DNA of 64,000 nt from Burkholderiales bacterium (lineage in GTDB: Bacteria; Pseudomonadota; Gammaproteobacteria; Burkholderiales; Burkholderiaceae_C), in NCBI GenBank assembly GCA_947453625.1, contig CANGHK010000012.1:36526-100525 (forward strand), read 5' to 3'. The translations under genes were made by a program, and so were the position numbers. Shown here in pieces: positions 9,498-19,972 of this stretch (the first letter of the stretch is position 1; every line of letters begins with the position of its first letter). The notes under the pieces were generated by a model that was not told where the DNA came from, did no database searches, and saw nothing but the letters and a program-made list of their open reading frames with translations.

Positions 9498-9713
9498 TTA
9501 CTTGGCGGCCGAGGCAGCCGACGCACCAGTGGCGGCCTTGGCAGCCTTCTTGTCATGCTTCTTGGCATGTTTGGGCTTGGACGCCGCATCGGCCGGGGCG
9601 GTTGCGGTGACGGTGGCCGCCGCGGCCGCCGCCGCCGGCTTGGCCGGGGTTTGGGCGAACGACAGGGCGGCAACGCTGGACAGCAGGACGGCGACGATCA
9701 GGGACTTGGTCAT
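9498..9713 (-). CDS. Small secreted Ala/Lys-rich protein
   Basis: 71 residues. An N-terminal signal peptide (MTKSLIVAVLLSSVAALSFA) is followed by a low-complexity mature part of about 50 residues rich in Ala, Lys and Thr, including KHAKKHDKKAAKAA. No domain is recognised. Composition resembles periplasmic acid-shock or histone-like tails seen in other proteobacteria, but this is only compositional. A dedicated terminator follows the gene, so it is probably transcribed alone and well expressed. The ATG at 9713 is preferred over the in-frame ATG 21 nt upstream because the signal peptide starts here. Confidence 0.75.
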   Translation of the reverse strand: MTKSLIVAVLLSSVAALSFAQTPAKPAAAAAAATVTATAPADAASKPKHAKKHDKKAAKAATGASAASAAK

Positions 9714-9876
9714 GGTGAATTCCGGTTCAGGCAAGATTCGCGGGGGGCTCCGACTCTCTTGAGCGGGCCCTGCATCTGCCGGGCTTGGAAGTTCAACGCC
9801 GGGTTAACCCGGTGGGTTGACCGCCCGGACGCGCAGACGCCAGGTAAAGCTTTGTTGCGCGGCCAGCCGACGGGCG

Positions 9877-11109
9877 TCAGAGCAGCGATTTCAAGGCCAC
9901 CGCCGGGTCGCAGGCCTGCGCCGGTGCTGGGTGGCGGCCGGCTTCCAGCAGTTTGCGTGACATCACATGGTCCATCGCCGCGTTGACCGACTCGACGCAG
10001 ACGAGACGCTCGTCCCGGTAATGCAGGATCGAGAAGCTGGCCGCGTTGGCACCCGGCCGGCGGTGCCGGCTGACGCCAGTCGCGTCGGCGGCCGGCATCA
10101 GCCCGGCCATCTGCAAACGCATCGCGCCCTGCTCGGACCAGAACCAGGGCAGCGCGGCATAGGCCGCCGGCAGGCCTTGCAGCGTGGCGGCGGCGGTGCG
10201 GGCCTGGTCGTTGGCGTTCTGCACCGACTCCAGCCGCAGCCTTGTGCCGGGCGGGGCCCAGGCCTCGGCGACCGGGAAATTCGCCACGTCGCCGATCGCC
10301 AGGATGGCCGCATCGCTGCTGCGCATCGCGCTGTCGACCCGGATGCCGTTGGCCAGGGCCAGACCCGCCGCTTCGGCCAGCGCGGTGTCGGGCTCGGCGC
10401 CTATGCCCAGCAGCAGTTGGTCCACCGCCATGGCCTGGCCGTCGACCTGCAGCGCCAGCAGACGCTGGCCGTCATGCTCGACGTCCACCGAACCGACGCC
10501 GAGGAAAAATTCGATGCCCGCCGCCTGGTGGGTGGCCAGCACATGGGCGGCCAGTTCGGCCGACACCGAGCGCGCCAGCAAGCGCGGTGCGGCTTCGATC
10601 ACCCGCACCGCCAGCCCCAGCGCGCGTGCGCTGGCCGCCACCTCCAGGCCGATGAAGCCGCCGCCCAGCACGGTCAGCGACGCGGCGCCGGCCAGCCCGG
10701 CGCGCAGTGCCAGCGCGTCGGCGGCGTTGCGCAGCACCGCCACATTGGCCAGTTCGACCAGCAGTTGCGGCAGGCGCCGGGCCCGCGCGCCGGTGGCCAG
10801 CACGAGTTGGCCGTAGTCCAGCGCGCGGCCGGACTGCAGCTGCAGCCGCTGGCCGGCCCGGTCTATCGCCAGCGCCGGGTCGGCCCGGTGCAGCGTGATG
10901 CCGGCCTCGGCGTACCAGGCCTCGGCGCGCAGGGCTTGCAGTGTTTCGGCCGGGTTCTTCAGAAAGGCCTTGGACAGCGGCGGGCGCTGGTAGGGCAGTT
11001 CGGGCTCGGCACAGACTAGGTGCACCCGCGCGCCGAGCCCGGCCTCGGCCAGCGACGCGCACAACTGGGCGGCAGCATGGCCGCCGCCGACGATCACGAT
11101 CTTGTTCAT
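9877..11109 (-). CDS. FAD-dependent ferredoxin/rubredoxin-type reductase
   Basis: 410 residues. N-terminal FAD motif VIVGGGHAAAQ, a second Rossmann motif for NAD(P)H at VLGGGFIGLEVA (~150), the ATGARAR hinge, and the GIGAEPDT and AIGDVANF motifs near ~265-290. This layout is that of rhodocoxin/putidaredoxin reductases, which transfer electrons from NADH to small iron-sulfur carriers of P450 or dioxygenase systems. No ferredoxin gene is adjacent; the only P450 in the window is at 54.1 kb, so a partnership is speculative. ATG 11109 gives a start exactly at the flavin-binding motif. Confidence 0.88.
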   Translation of the reverse strand: MNKIVIVGGGHAAAQLCASLAEAGLGARVHLVCAEPELPYQRPPLSKAFLKNPAETLQALRAEAWYAEAGITLHRADPALAIDRAGQRLQLQSGRALDYGQLVLATGARARRLPQLLVELANVAVLRNAADALALRAGLAGAASLTVLGGGFIGLEVAASARALGLAVRVIEAAPRLLARSVSAELAAHVLATHQAAGIEFFLGVGSVDVEHDGQRLLALQVDGQAMAVDQLLLGIGAEPDTALAEAAGLALANGIRVDSAMRSSDAAILAIGDVANFPVAEAWAPPGTRLRLESVQNANDQARTAAATLQGLPAAYAALPWFWSEQGAMRLQMAGLMPAADATGVSRHRRPGANAASFSILHYRDERLVCVESVNAAMDHVMSRKLLEAGRHPAPAQACDPAVALKSLL

Positions 11110-11174
11110 GAGCGCTATTGTCGGGGTGTTGCGAGCGAACTGGAGCAAGGCGTCGCGCGGGTCGGGCTTTGCGG

Positions 11175-12779
11175 TCAGCCCCTGGCCTGCGCGTCCTCGG
11201 CCGCCAGCAGCTTGCGCAACTCGGCCTTGGCGATCTTCTCCAGCGTCGAGCGTGGTAGCGCGCTGACCAGTCGCACTTCATGCGGACGCTTGAAGTCGGC
11301 CAGTTGCGCGGCGCAGGCCGCGCTGATGCGATCGGCCAGGCCGGGCGGCGCGCCTGCTGCCGGCAGCACGAAGACCACCGGCACCTCGTCGAGCATGCGG
11401 TGCTTGCGCGCCACCACCGCGCATTCGTGCACCCCCGCAACCGTGGCGATCACGCGCTCGATCTCGCTGGCCGCGACGTTTTCGCCGCCGACCTTGAGCA
11501 TGTCCTTGGTGCGGTCGCCAAAGCGGATCGAGCCGTCCCCCAGCAAGTCGACCCGGTCGCCGGTGCGGAACCAGCCGTCGGCGGTGAAACTGGACTCGGT
11601 GGCCGCGGCGTTGCCGAGGTATTCCTGGAACAGGCTCAAGCCCCGCACGCCGCGCACCAGCAACTGTCCCGAGCCGCCTGGCTCGACCGCGCGCGCCTGC
11701 GCCACCGGCACCTCGTCGTCGTCGACGATGGCGATGCCGTATTCGGGCGCCGGCCGGCCTATCGCCAGGCTGGGGCTGGGCCAGTGCAAGTCGCTGACGA
11801 TGCCGTGGGTGATGGTCTCGGTCATGCCCCACCAGCCCATGGTCCGGACCCGGAAATGCGGGTCGGTGGGCAGGTCGCAGGCCGCGGCACCCCAGCGCCG
11901 GTAGGGGTGGGCGGCGGGCACCTCCAGCGTCATCAGCGCCTTGATGCAGAACGGGATCATCGAGACCCAGGTGCAGCCATGCTTGATCGAGACCGGCCAG
12001 AAGCGGCTTGCCGAGAAGCGCGGCAGCACCACCGCCGTGCCGCCGGCCCACAGCGTGGCCAGCACCGAGTAGGCCTGCGCGTTGGTGTGGAACAGCGGCA
12101 AATGCACCAGGTGGACGTCGCTGGGCTGCAGGTCTTCATGCGCGGCGTTGATGCGTGCGCCCCACAGCGCGTTGGCATGGGTCCACAGCACGGCCTTGGG
12201 CCGCGAGGTGGTGCCCGAGGTGTACTGCACGCTGCAGGGCGCCAGCGGGTCGGGCGCGCGGCGCGGCGGCGCCTCGGCGTCCAGGGTCTCGAAGCGCTGG
12301 CCCGGCTCGACCGGCAGCGCCGGCGGCGCGCCGTTGTCGGTGGCGGTGACCACCAGCCAGCGCAGGTGCCGGCAGTGGGCGGCCACGCGCTCGGCGAAGC
12401 GCGGCTGGGTGATGGCCGCCACCGCGCCGCAATGCTCGGCGTAATAGGCCAGTTCGTCGTCGGCGGCGCGGGCGTTGGTGGTCACCGCCACCGCGCCCAG
12501 CCAGCCGCAGGCATACCAGGCCAGCAGGGTCTCGGGGCAGTTGTCGAGGTGGATCAGCACCCGGTCGCCGGCCACCACGCCGCGCCGCGCCAGGCCCCCC
12601 GCGATGCGGCCGACCTGGTGGTGGAAGCGGGCGTAAGTCCAGGTCTCGGACTGGCCCTCGAAGGGCTCCCAGACGATGAACGGGTGGTCGGGCCGGGTAG
12701 CGGCGCGGTGCGCCAGCAGCGTGGGCACGTCGAGCCGGTTGAAGGGGTGCAGGTCGGTGCGGCTGAGCTGGGGGGGCAT
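11175..12779 (-). CDS. AMP-dependent acyl-CoA synthetase
   Basis: 534 residues. Phosphate loop VQYTSGTTSRPKA at ~195-207 (Ser replaces the more common Gly after TT and Ala ends the loop), the WWGMTETI motif at ~320, GDRVDLLGDGSIRFGDRTKD hinge, and the catalytic lysine in STLEKIAKAEL, where Glu replaces the usual Gly before Lys. Otherwise a normal class I ligase of the crotonobetaine/carnitine-CoA ligase group. An in-frame TTG at 12800 would add seven residues. It ends 65 nt from the flavoprotein start, same strand, so the two may be cotranscribed. Confidence 0.86.
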   Translation of the reverse strand: MPPQLSRTDLHPFNRLDVPTLLAHRAATRPDHPFIVWEPFEGQSETWTYARFHHQVGRIAGGLARRGVVAGDRVLIHLDNCPETLLAWYACGWLGAVAVTTNARAADDELAYYAEHCGAVAAITQPRFAERVAAHCRHLRWLVVTATDNGAPPALPVEPGQRFETLDAEAPPRRAPDPLAPCSVQYTSGTTSRPKAVLWTHANALWGARINAAHEDLQPSDVHLVHLPLFHTNAQAYSVLATLWAGGTAVVLPRFSASRFWPVSIKHGCTWVSMIPFCIKALMTLEVPAAHPYRRWGAAACDLPTDPHFRVRTMGWWGMTETITHGIVSDLHWPSPSLAIGRPAPEYGIAIVDDDEVPVAQARAVEPGGSGQLLVRGVRGLSLFQEYLGNAAATESSFTADGWFRTGDRVDLLGDGSIRFGDRTKDMLKVGGENVAASEIERVIATVAGVHECAVVARKHRMLDEVPVVFVLPAAGAPPGLADRISAACAAQLADFKRPHEVRLVSALPRSTLEKIAKAELRKLLAAEDAQARG

Positions 12780-13045
12780 GGGCGGGTCCGGGTGGGTCAA
12801 GGCGGTCGGGGGCGGGCTTCATGCTGCCGGGTCGGAGGCGGTTGCGCCATCGGGGCGGGCCCAGCCCTGGGCCCGCTGCCCCACCGCCCAGTCCGCCTCG
12901 CCGCAGGGCGCTGGCTTATCGACCACCGGTCGGAACCGGATCGTGCGGTTCGTCGCGCGCGAGATCTGGCCGAACCGCATCCCCGCCGTGTTGTCGGGCC
13001 AGCCAGCGCGGGCTGGCCGCGCCGAAACCCGCTGGTCGAAACGGA

Positions 13046-14026
<981 letters not shown>

Positions 14027-14183
14027 GGTGCGTACTCCTGGGTGTGGCGGAAAGCACAGCCTAGCAGCCGGCGCCGGGTTCAGTGTGTCGCAGAGGTCAC
14101 GGTGATGCCGCGAGTCAGGCGCTTGCTGACGACGGCGTTGCCTCACGGGGCTTGCAGCGCCCAGGGGTCTCCCGCCTGCTGGG

Positions 14184-15140
14184 TCAGGCGACTTGGTGCC
14201 CGACCGGCGCGTCCGGCAGATGGCGCAGTTGCTGCGGCATCGCCGCCAGCAGCGCCATCTTGCGCCGGTGCATCGCCCGCCGCTTGGCCGGCACGTCGCT
14301 GGCATCGCGCGTTGGCCGCAGCAAGGGAATTGCCCACCGCCCGTCGGCCACCTTGCTGCCACCCAGTTCAGCCCAGAAGCCGCAATAGTCGAACGCAACC
14401 TTCAAGCGGCGCTGGTGCCAGCGCCGCTTGACATGGTGCTCCGGGTCGACCCCGACCAAGGTCATGTCCCAGCGTCGGCACAGCGCACGCAACACCTCCA
14501 CCAGCAGGAATGCCGGTCGCAGGCCTTCGGCAGCATGGGTGAGGTCGCGGATAGCCTGCATCGCCTGCCCGTCCTGCGCCGGCGCGCCCTGCACCGACCC
14601 GATCATCAACTGGGCCTGCGGCAGGAAAGCGAAGCTGATCTGGCAGACCCGCAAGCCGTCGGTGTGGTGCAGCCCGAGGACCCAGAGGCCTTCGCGTCGG
14701 GACACGGTATTCAGGCCCAGGCGGACCGTGCCGCCGCCGGGCAGGTCCCACAAGCTGACCTGCTCGCCCAGCGCGATGCGGGCACTGGTTGCCAAACCCA
14801 AGGCGTGGGTCGCCGTCGCCAAGTCGTGCTGCAGGTGTTTGAAACGCTGGGCCATGCTCGAGCGGCGGTCCATGAAGGACTGGACCAGGGGCTCGAAGCT
14901 CTGGACCTCGCGCTCGAAGACCGGCTGCCAGTGGCCGTGGCGCGCCAGCACCTCCCTGAACTGCCCCCGGTGAGGCAAGGTGCCGAGCAAGGCCCAGGCC
15001 AGCTTGATCTGGCGACCCAGGTTGCTGGGCCGCGTGTGGGTCGCGCTGCGCATCCGGGCCAGGCCGGGCCAGCGCAGGCCGGCGTCGGTGTTAGCCGACC
15101 AGACGCTGAATCCCTGCAGTGTGAGGTTCGACAAAGGCAT
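14184..15140 (-). CDS. DUF535 (VirK/YbjX-like) family protein
   Basis: 318 residues. The central part (HGHWQPVFEREV, then LWDLPGGGTVRLGLN, EGLWVLGLHHTDGLRVCQISFAF) and the C-terminal VDPEHHVKRRW and KVAFDYCGFWAELGG segments match the DUF535 layout. Members include Shigella VirK and E. coli YbjX, linked to envelope or virulence protein handling, though biochemistry is unclear. No signal peptide or membrane segment is evident. The ATG at 15140 is preferred to an upstream in-frame TTG at 15179. Confidence 0.72.
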   Translation of the reverse strand: MPLSNLTLQGFSVWSANTDAGLRWPGLARMRSATHTRPSNLGRQIKLAWALLGTLPHRGQFREVLARHGHWQPVFEREVQSFEPLVQSFMDRRSSMAQRFKHLQHDLATATHALGLATSARIALGEQVSLWDLPGGGTVRLGLNTVSRREGLWVLGLHHTDGLRVCQISFAFLPQAQLMIGSVQGAPAQDGQAMQAIRDLTHAAEGLRPAFLLVEVLRALCRRWDMTLVGVDPEHHVKRRWHQRRLKVAFDYCGFWAELGGSKVADGRWAIPLLRPTRDASDVPAKRRAMHRRKMALLAAMPQQLRHLPDAPVGHQVA

Positions 15141-15468
15141 GGCATTCAGCGCAAGGGAAGGACGACGAGCCCGGTGCAAGTCCGCTCGGGCTGGCTGCCG
15201 GGGTGAGGCTTGGGCATCGAATGTTGCCGCTGGATGATTGTATTGTTAATGATTTGTAAGCGGACTGCTTGTCGTCGCCTTGATGGCCCGGCGAGGCCGG
15301 TGCCGGGTTTGCCAATTTGCGCCGACAGTGATTTTTTGCACAGAGCCACCGGCCCGCGGCGCGCATGCTGCAGACTGTTGGGCGCTTGCGCGCCCGCCGA
15401 GCATCGCCACGCCGCAAAGCCGTCGCGGCCCGGCAAACCCGGTCAGTGACGCCAGGCCTCACACCTTC
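15141..15468. other. Divergent intergenic region with AT-rich promoter-like patch
   Basis: 328 nt between the divergent DUF535 and MFS genes. An AT-rich patch at about 15230-15265 (TTGTATTGTTAATG) stands out from the GC-rich surroundings and probably holds promoter elements for the DUF535 gene. A perfect 6-bp hairpin (GGGCGC-TTGC-GCGCCC, 15380-15395) lies in the leader of the MFS gene. No gene is supported here. Confidence 0.4.
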
Positions 15469-16755
15469 ATGTCTCAGCCGATCCGCTCCCCTGACCCCGC
15501 CTCAGCGGCAATTCCACCGCCATTCCCGTCTGCGCAAGACACTGACCCTCCGTTGCCGGGTGGTGGGTGGTGGCATTTGAACCCGGAGGTGCTCAAGCTT
15601 GGTCTGGTCAGCTTTCTGACCGACCTGAGCTCGGAGGCGATCTTCGCGGTCTTCGCGGTGTTCTTCACCACGGTGGCTGGCGCGTCGACCGCCTTGCTGG
15701 GCTTGATCGAGGGGCTGGCCGACCTCTCGGCCTCGTCGCTGAACTACCTGGCCGGCTGGCTGTCCGACCGCAGCGGCAAGCGCAGGGCTTTTGCGCTGGC
15801 CGGCTATGGCTTCTCGACCCTGGCCAAGACGCTGCTGCTGGTGTCGTCGGCTGTGGCCGGCCTGGCCTCGTTCCGCGTCATCGAGCGGCTGGGCAAGGGT
15901 TTTCGCGGCCCGCCGCGCGACGCCTGGTTGTCCGCGCTGGCCGACCCGGCCACGCGCGGATTTTCTTTCGGCGTGCACAAGGCACTGGACAAGGCCGGCG
16001 CCGTGGTCGGACCACTGCTGGCCTATGCCTGGCTGCGTGCGATGGGCGAGTCGGACGCGGCCTACCACGGTTTGTTCTGGGCCGCTTTCGTGCCGGCCCT
16101 GCTGAGCGTGGCGGTGCTGGCGATGATGGACGACCGGCCTGGCGCGCCCCATCCGCGCGAGAGCGTCGCGCAGCACTGGCAGGCGCTGAGTCCCGGGTTC
16201 AAGTGCTTCCTGCTGCCGGCCGGCCTGTTCGCGCTGGCCTACTACAGCCTGGGTTTTCTGCTGCTGAAGGCCCATGCGCTGGGCTTGAGCCTGACTCACA
16301 CGGTGCTGCTCTATGCCTTGTTCAACGCGGCCTGCGTGGTGGCTGCCCCGCTGGTGGGCCGGCTCGGCGACGCGTTCGGCCGCGGCCGGTTGGTCATGCT
16401 CGGCTATGCGCTGTATGGCGTGATCAACCTCGGGCTCATCTGGGCCAGCTCCGATGGGCAGTTGATCACGCTGTTCGCGCTCTACGGCGTTTTCTATGCG
16501 ATCGACGAGTCGCAGAGCAAGGCCTTCATCGCCGACCTCGAACCTGCGCGCCGGGCCACCGCCATGGGCGCCTACAGCGCCGTCACCGGCCTGCTCTACC
16601 TGCCGGCGTCGTTGCTGGCAGGGGCTTTGTGGACGGTCGATCCGCGCTGGGCCTTTGGCGTGGCGGCCGCGCTGGCGACGCTGGCGATGGCGCTGTTCAT
16701 CGTCGTCAGCCCGGCCCGGCCGCGAACGGGCACCCGGGCTGGGACAGGCTGCTGA
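15469..16755 (+). CDS. MFS transporter
   Basis: 428 residues with about 12 hydrophobic segments. After a 40-residue Pro-rich cytoplasmic N-terminus the protein enters the membrane at LVSFLTDLSSEAIFAVFAVFF. The loop between segments 2 and 3 has the MFS signature GWLSDRSGKRR, with a second basic loop GRLGDAFGRGR after segment 8. The LTDLSSE start is characteristic of a family of uncharacterised inner-membrane facilitators. Substrate unknown. The next gene begins 130 nt downstream and is also an exporter-type protein. Confidence 0.85.
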   Translation: MSQPIRSPDPASAAIPPPFPSAQDTDPPLPGGGWWHLNPEVLKLGLVSFLTDLSSEAIFAVFAVFFTTVAGASTALLGLIEGLADLSASSLNYLAGWLSDRSGKRRAFALAGYGFSTLAKTLLLVSSAVAGLASFRVIERLGKGFRGPPRDAWLSALADPATRGFSFGVHKALDKAGAVVGPLLAYAWLRAMGESDAAYHGLFWAAFVPALLSVAVLAMMDDRPGAPHPRESVAQHWQALSPGFKCFLLPAGLFALAYYSLGFLLLKAHALGLSLTHTVLLYALFNAACVVAAPLVGRLGDAFGRGRLVMLGYALYGVINLGLIWASSDGQLITLFALYGVFYAIDESQSKAFIADLEPARRATAMGAYSAVTGLLYLPASLLAGALWTVDPRWAFGVAAALATLAMALFIVVSPARPRTGTRAGTGC

Positions 16756-16885
16756 TCGACGATCCGCCGGTGACCCGGCGACCGCTGTTGCCCGGCGTCA
16801 GGGTTCGGGCGGGGCTCGGGGCGCCTGCTCCTCAGGGATACTGCCCGCAGGCGGCAGACCTGCGGCTCATCACCGCCGATTGCCC

Positions 16886-17809
16886 ATGCCGACCCCGACC
16901 ACCGCGTCCGACCCGCCCACCCTGCCGCGCCGCGCGGTCTTGCTGCTGGCCTTGCTGACGCTGGTCTGGGGCACCAGCTGGAGCTTGTTTCCGCTGGCGG
17001 TGCGCGAGGTGTCGGTGTGGACTTTCCGCGCGGTGGCGGTGCTGGGCGCCGGCCTGACGCTGCTGGCGGTGGCGCGTGCGCGTGGCCAGTCGCTGCGGCT
17101 GCCGCGCCGCCACTGGGCCTCGGTGGTGCTGGCCACGGTCTTCTACCTGGTGCTGTGGAACATCGCCAGCACCTACGCCGCGCTGATGATCCCGTCGGGC
17201 CAGGCGGCAGTGCTGGGCTTCACGATGCCCTTGTGGGCAGCGCTGTTCGGCTGGGTCATTGGCGCCCAGCGGCTGGGCCCGCGCCTGCTGCTGGCGCTGG
17301 CGTTGGGTGTGCTGGCGGTGGGTCTGCTGATGTGGCGCAGTTTGGGTGTCTACGCACAGGCGCCGCTGGGCGTCGCGCTGGGTTTGCTGGCGGGCATGGG
17401 CTGGGCGGTGGGCACGATGATCCTCAAGCGCGGCGGGGTGAGTTTGGCCGGCGCGGTGCCGGCGCTGGTGCTGACCGGCTGGCAGTTGCTGATCACCGCG
17501 GTGCCTATCGGCATCGGCGCGCTGGTGCTGGGCGATGGCCGGTGGTTCATGCCGTCGTGGACCAGCATCCTGGTGATCGCCTACATCACGCTGGTGCCGC
17601 TGGCGGTCGGCAACGCGGCCTGGTTCGCCATCGTCGGTCTGCTGCCGACCACGGTGGCCGGCCTGTCCTCCATCCTGGTGCCGGTGGTGGCGATGGTCGC
17701 GGGTGCGCTGCTGCATGGCGAGCCGCTGGGCCCGGTGCAGTGGGCGGCGATGGCCTGCTGCGCCGGCGCCTTGCGCCTGGCGCTGGTGCCGGCCCGGCCG
17801 GTGGGGTGA
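16886..17809 (+). CDS. EamA/DMT-superfamily transporter
   Basis: 307 residues, ten predicted hydrophobic helices arranged as two five-helix EamA repeats (first beginning at LLLALLTLVWGTSWSLFPLA, second near GVALGLLAGMGWAVGTMILKRGG). Members export amino acids or metabolites across the inner membrane; no substrate can be given. The frame continues upstream antiparallel to nothing known and overlapping the MFS gene, so the ATG at 16886 immediately before the first helix is chosen. Confidence 0.85.
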   Translation: MPTPTTASDPPTLPRRAVLLLALLTLVWGTSWSLFPLAVREVSVWTFRAVAVLGAGLTLLAVARARGQSLRLPRRHWASVVLATVFYLVLWNIASTYAALMIPSGQAAVLGFTMPLWAALFGWVIGAQRLGPRLLLALALGVLAVGLLMWRSLGVYAQAPLGVALGLLAGMGWAVGTMILKRGGVSLAGAVPALVLTGWQLLITAVPIGIGALVLGDGRWFMPSWTSILVIAYITLVPLAVGNAAWFAIVGLLPTTVAGLSSILVPVVAMVAGALLHGEPLGPVQWAAMACCAGALRLALVPARPVG

Positions 17810-17943
17810 TTTTCCCGGGTACGCGCGACCGCAGCGCAGCGGCATAGAGCCCGTTTGGGTCGGCCATGCCGCTGCAGCAGAGTGCTTGGCGCGCTGCGGA
17901 CTTGTCCCGTAGACTGTTTGCCTCCACCCCTCCGAGGCTGCTG

Positions 17944-19125
17944 ATGAAAACCAAGATCCTGATTGCCATGCTCAGTCTGTGTGCACTGAGTGGTTGCGCC
18001 GAGTTGCCGGCGAACGCCGGCAAGCGCGAACTGATGATCGTCGGCAACGACGAGAAGCAAGCCTGGGACGAGGCCGGCCGGGTCGTGCTGGGGGCGCCGG
18101 GCCGCGACAGCGTTTCGGTCATCGACATCGGAGCCGACCCGCTCGCGCCGAGGATCCTGGTCAATCTGCCGCTGGACAACACGATCGCCGGCCCGCCGGT
18201 CAACCTGGCGATTACACCCGACGAGGGTCTGGCCCTGGTGGCCAACTCCCTCAACGTGGTCGAGGAAGCCGGCGTGCGCAAACAGGTGCCCGACAACCGG
18301 CTCTGGGTGATCGACCTGAACGCCAACCCGCCGCGGCTGATCGACACCGTCGCGGTGGGGCGCCAGCCTTCCGGGCTGACGATCAACCGCGCCGGCACGC
18401 TGGCCTTGATCGCCAACCGGGCCGATGGCTCGGTCAGCGTCATGCGCATCGCCGGCAAGCAGGTGACCCTGATCGACACCGTCGTCATCGGCGAGCAGGT
18501 GGCGCATGTTCGCTTCACGCCGGATGGCAAGCGCGCCCTGGCGGTCAAGTTCCCGGGGCACAAGGTGGCGATGCTGGAGGTCGACGGCGAGAAGGTCAGC
18601 TACAACAAGGTGGACCTGGCGGCAGGCCTGTGGCCTTACAACGTCGATGTGACGCCCGACGGCAGCCTGGCGCTGACCGCCGACAACGGCAACTCGGGGG
18701 CCTCGGATGGCCATATCGACACCGTCAGCGTGATCGACCTGCAGGCCACGCCGCCGCGGGTGATCGACAAGGTGGTGGTCGGTGACGGCCCGGAAGGCCT
18801 GGCGATCAGCCCGACCGGCAAATTGGCGGTGGCCGTGCTGCTGCGCGGCAGCAATGCCGCCAAGAGCGCCTTCTTCTACAACCGCAACGGCAGCGTGGTG
18901 GCGATGCGCATAGACGGCAAGAAGGTGACGGTGACCAACGAGGTCGAGGTGCGTGGTCTGCCCGAGGGCGCGGTGTTCAGCCAGGACGGCCGCTACCTTT
19001 ACGTCGGCAACTTCATCGACCAGGACATCTCTATCCTGCGGGTCGACGGAGATCGTCTGGTCGACACCGGCAAGACGCTGAAGCTGCCGGGGCATCCCGC
19101 GTCGATGCGCGGCCGCACCCACTGA
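17944..19125 (+). CDS. YncE-like beta-propeller lipoprotein
   Basis: 393 residues. A lipoprotein signal (lipobox LSGC, Cys18) directs it to the membrane facing the periplasm. The mature part is a seven-bladed propeller with repeated blade motifs such as VSVIDIG, LWVIDLN, SVSVMRI and VSVIDLQ, each followed by GxxPxGLxI-type turns, as in YncE/YVTN proteins. Such proteins have been linked to metal or DNA binding and to quinoprotein dehydrogenase accessory roles; none is evident here. It is convergent with the peptidase gene, 20 nt away. Confidence 0.82.
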   Translation: MKTKILIAMLSLCALSGCAELPANAGKRELMIVGNDEKQAWDEAGRVVLGAPGRDSVSVIDIGADPLAPRILVNLPLDNTIAGPPVNLAITPDEGLALVANSLNVVEEAGVRKQVPDNRLWVIDLNANPPRLIDTVAVGRQPSGLTINRAGTLALIANRADGSVSVMRIAGKQVTLIDTVVIGEQVAHVRFTPDGKRALAVKFPGHKVAMLEVDGEKVSYNKVDLAAGLWPYNVDVTPDGSLALTADNGNSGASDGHIDTVSVIDLQATPPRVIDKVVVGDGPEGLAISPTGKLAVAVLLRGSNAAKSAFFYNRNGSVVAMRIDGKKVTVTNEVEVRGLPEGAVFSQDGRYLYVGNFIDQDISILRVDGDRLVDTGKTLKLPGHPASMRGRTH

Positions 19126-19145
19126 CCGCGGCCCGCCGACCTCGC

Positions 19146-19958
19146 TCAGTGGCCGTCGACCGACCAATGCGGTGGATCGGTCGGCAACTTGATGACCCCG
19201 TAGCTGGCGCCCAACTTGTGCAGCGCGGGGTTGCTGCCGTCGCTGGGCGATGACAAGGTCACCGCTGCGCCGGTCGCGTCCTTGACGGTGATGGCGCCTG
19301 ACCAGGTGATCGTCAGATCGACGGCCAGGCCTGGAATATGCTGCGAGAACAGCGAGGGCTGGAAGACGACGTCGATCTCGTCGACCATCTCCTGCGCGCC
19401 TTGCCGTGACCGCGCATCGCTGCCATGGTCCCAGACGATGGCGCAGTCCGGCACGGCAGGGACGTCGGTGGCCCTGATCACCCCCTTGGCCACTTTCCAG
19501 CTGTAATGCATCAGGTGGGCGCGAATCTTGTGCCGGCGCGTCGATCGCACGTCGACCTCGGCGCCCGCTTGCCGCAGCGCGTCTATGAAGGCGGCCGCCT
19601 TGCCCCGAAAGCTGGCGTCGAGATCGGACAGATCGACGCTGTTGGGAAACCTGGCCTGGTTGGCCTGCCACCAGGCCGCACCACTGATCTGGGCCGTCGC
19701 GGGTGCGCTCTCGACGCCGTTGAGCGCCTGGAGCGTCCTGCCGCCGGGGTCGATGAGGCCGTCACCCGCGTCGATGTCCAGCAGCCGGGTCTGGCAGCGC
19801 CGGATCGCCGCCGTCAACGCCGCGCCGGGCTTGCCATCCACCGCCAGCGGCGCGATGTCCAGGGTTGTTGCATGGGCATTCAGCAAGGATTGAACGGTGC
19901 GAACATCGGCGTCGCGGTTGACGCCGCCTTCACCCACGGACTGTGCAATCTCGGCCAT
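19146..19958 (-). CDS. Peptidoglycan-binding-like protein with M15-type zinc peptidase motifs
   Basis: 270 residues, no signal peptide. Residues ~1-85 resemble a PG_binding_1-type repeat (VQSLLNAHATTLDIAPLAVDGKPGAALTAAI split by turns, ending RTLQALNG). The C-terminal half has the pattern of M15 DD-/LD-peptidases: SQHIPGLAVDL supplies the SxHxxGxAxD zinc motif (~213-223) and PPHWSVDG the final zinc histidine. The predicted activity is cleavage of peptidoglycan stem peptides. Lack of a signal peptide means it needs phage-type holin, type VI or other export, or lysis. A good ribosome-binding site (GCGGAGG) precedes the ATG and a small lipoprotein gene lies 14 nt upstream. Confidence 0.7.
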   Translation of the reverse strand: MAEIAQSVGEGGVNRDADVRTVQSLLNAHATTLDIAPLAVDGKPGAALTAAIRRCQTRLLDIDAGDGLIDPGGRTLQALNGVESAPATAQISGAAWWQANQARFPNSVDLSDLDASFRGKAAAFIDALRQAGAEVDVRSTRRHKIRAHLMHYSWKVAKGVIRATDVPAVPDCAIVWDHGSDARSRQGAQEMVDEIDVVFQPSLFSQHIPGLAVDLTITWSGAITVKDATGAAVTLSSPSDGSNPALHKLGASYGVIKLPTDPPHWSVDGH

Positions 19959-19972
19959 GGCAAACCTCCGCT

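Noticed and set aside
17581..19671. 696-codon minus-strand open frame
   Set aside because: Runs opposite the DMT transporter and the YncE-like gene and collides with the peptidase gene; typical antisense composition.
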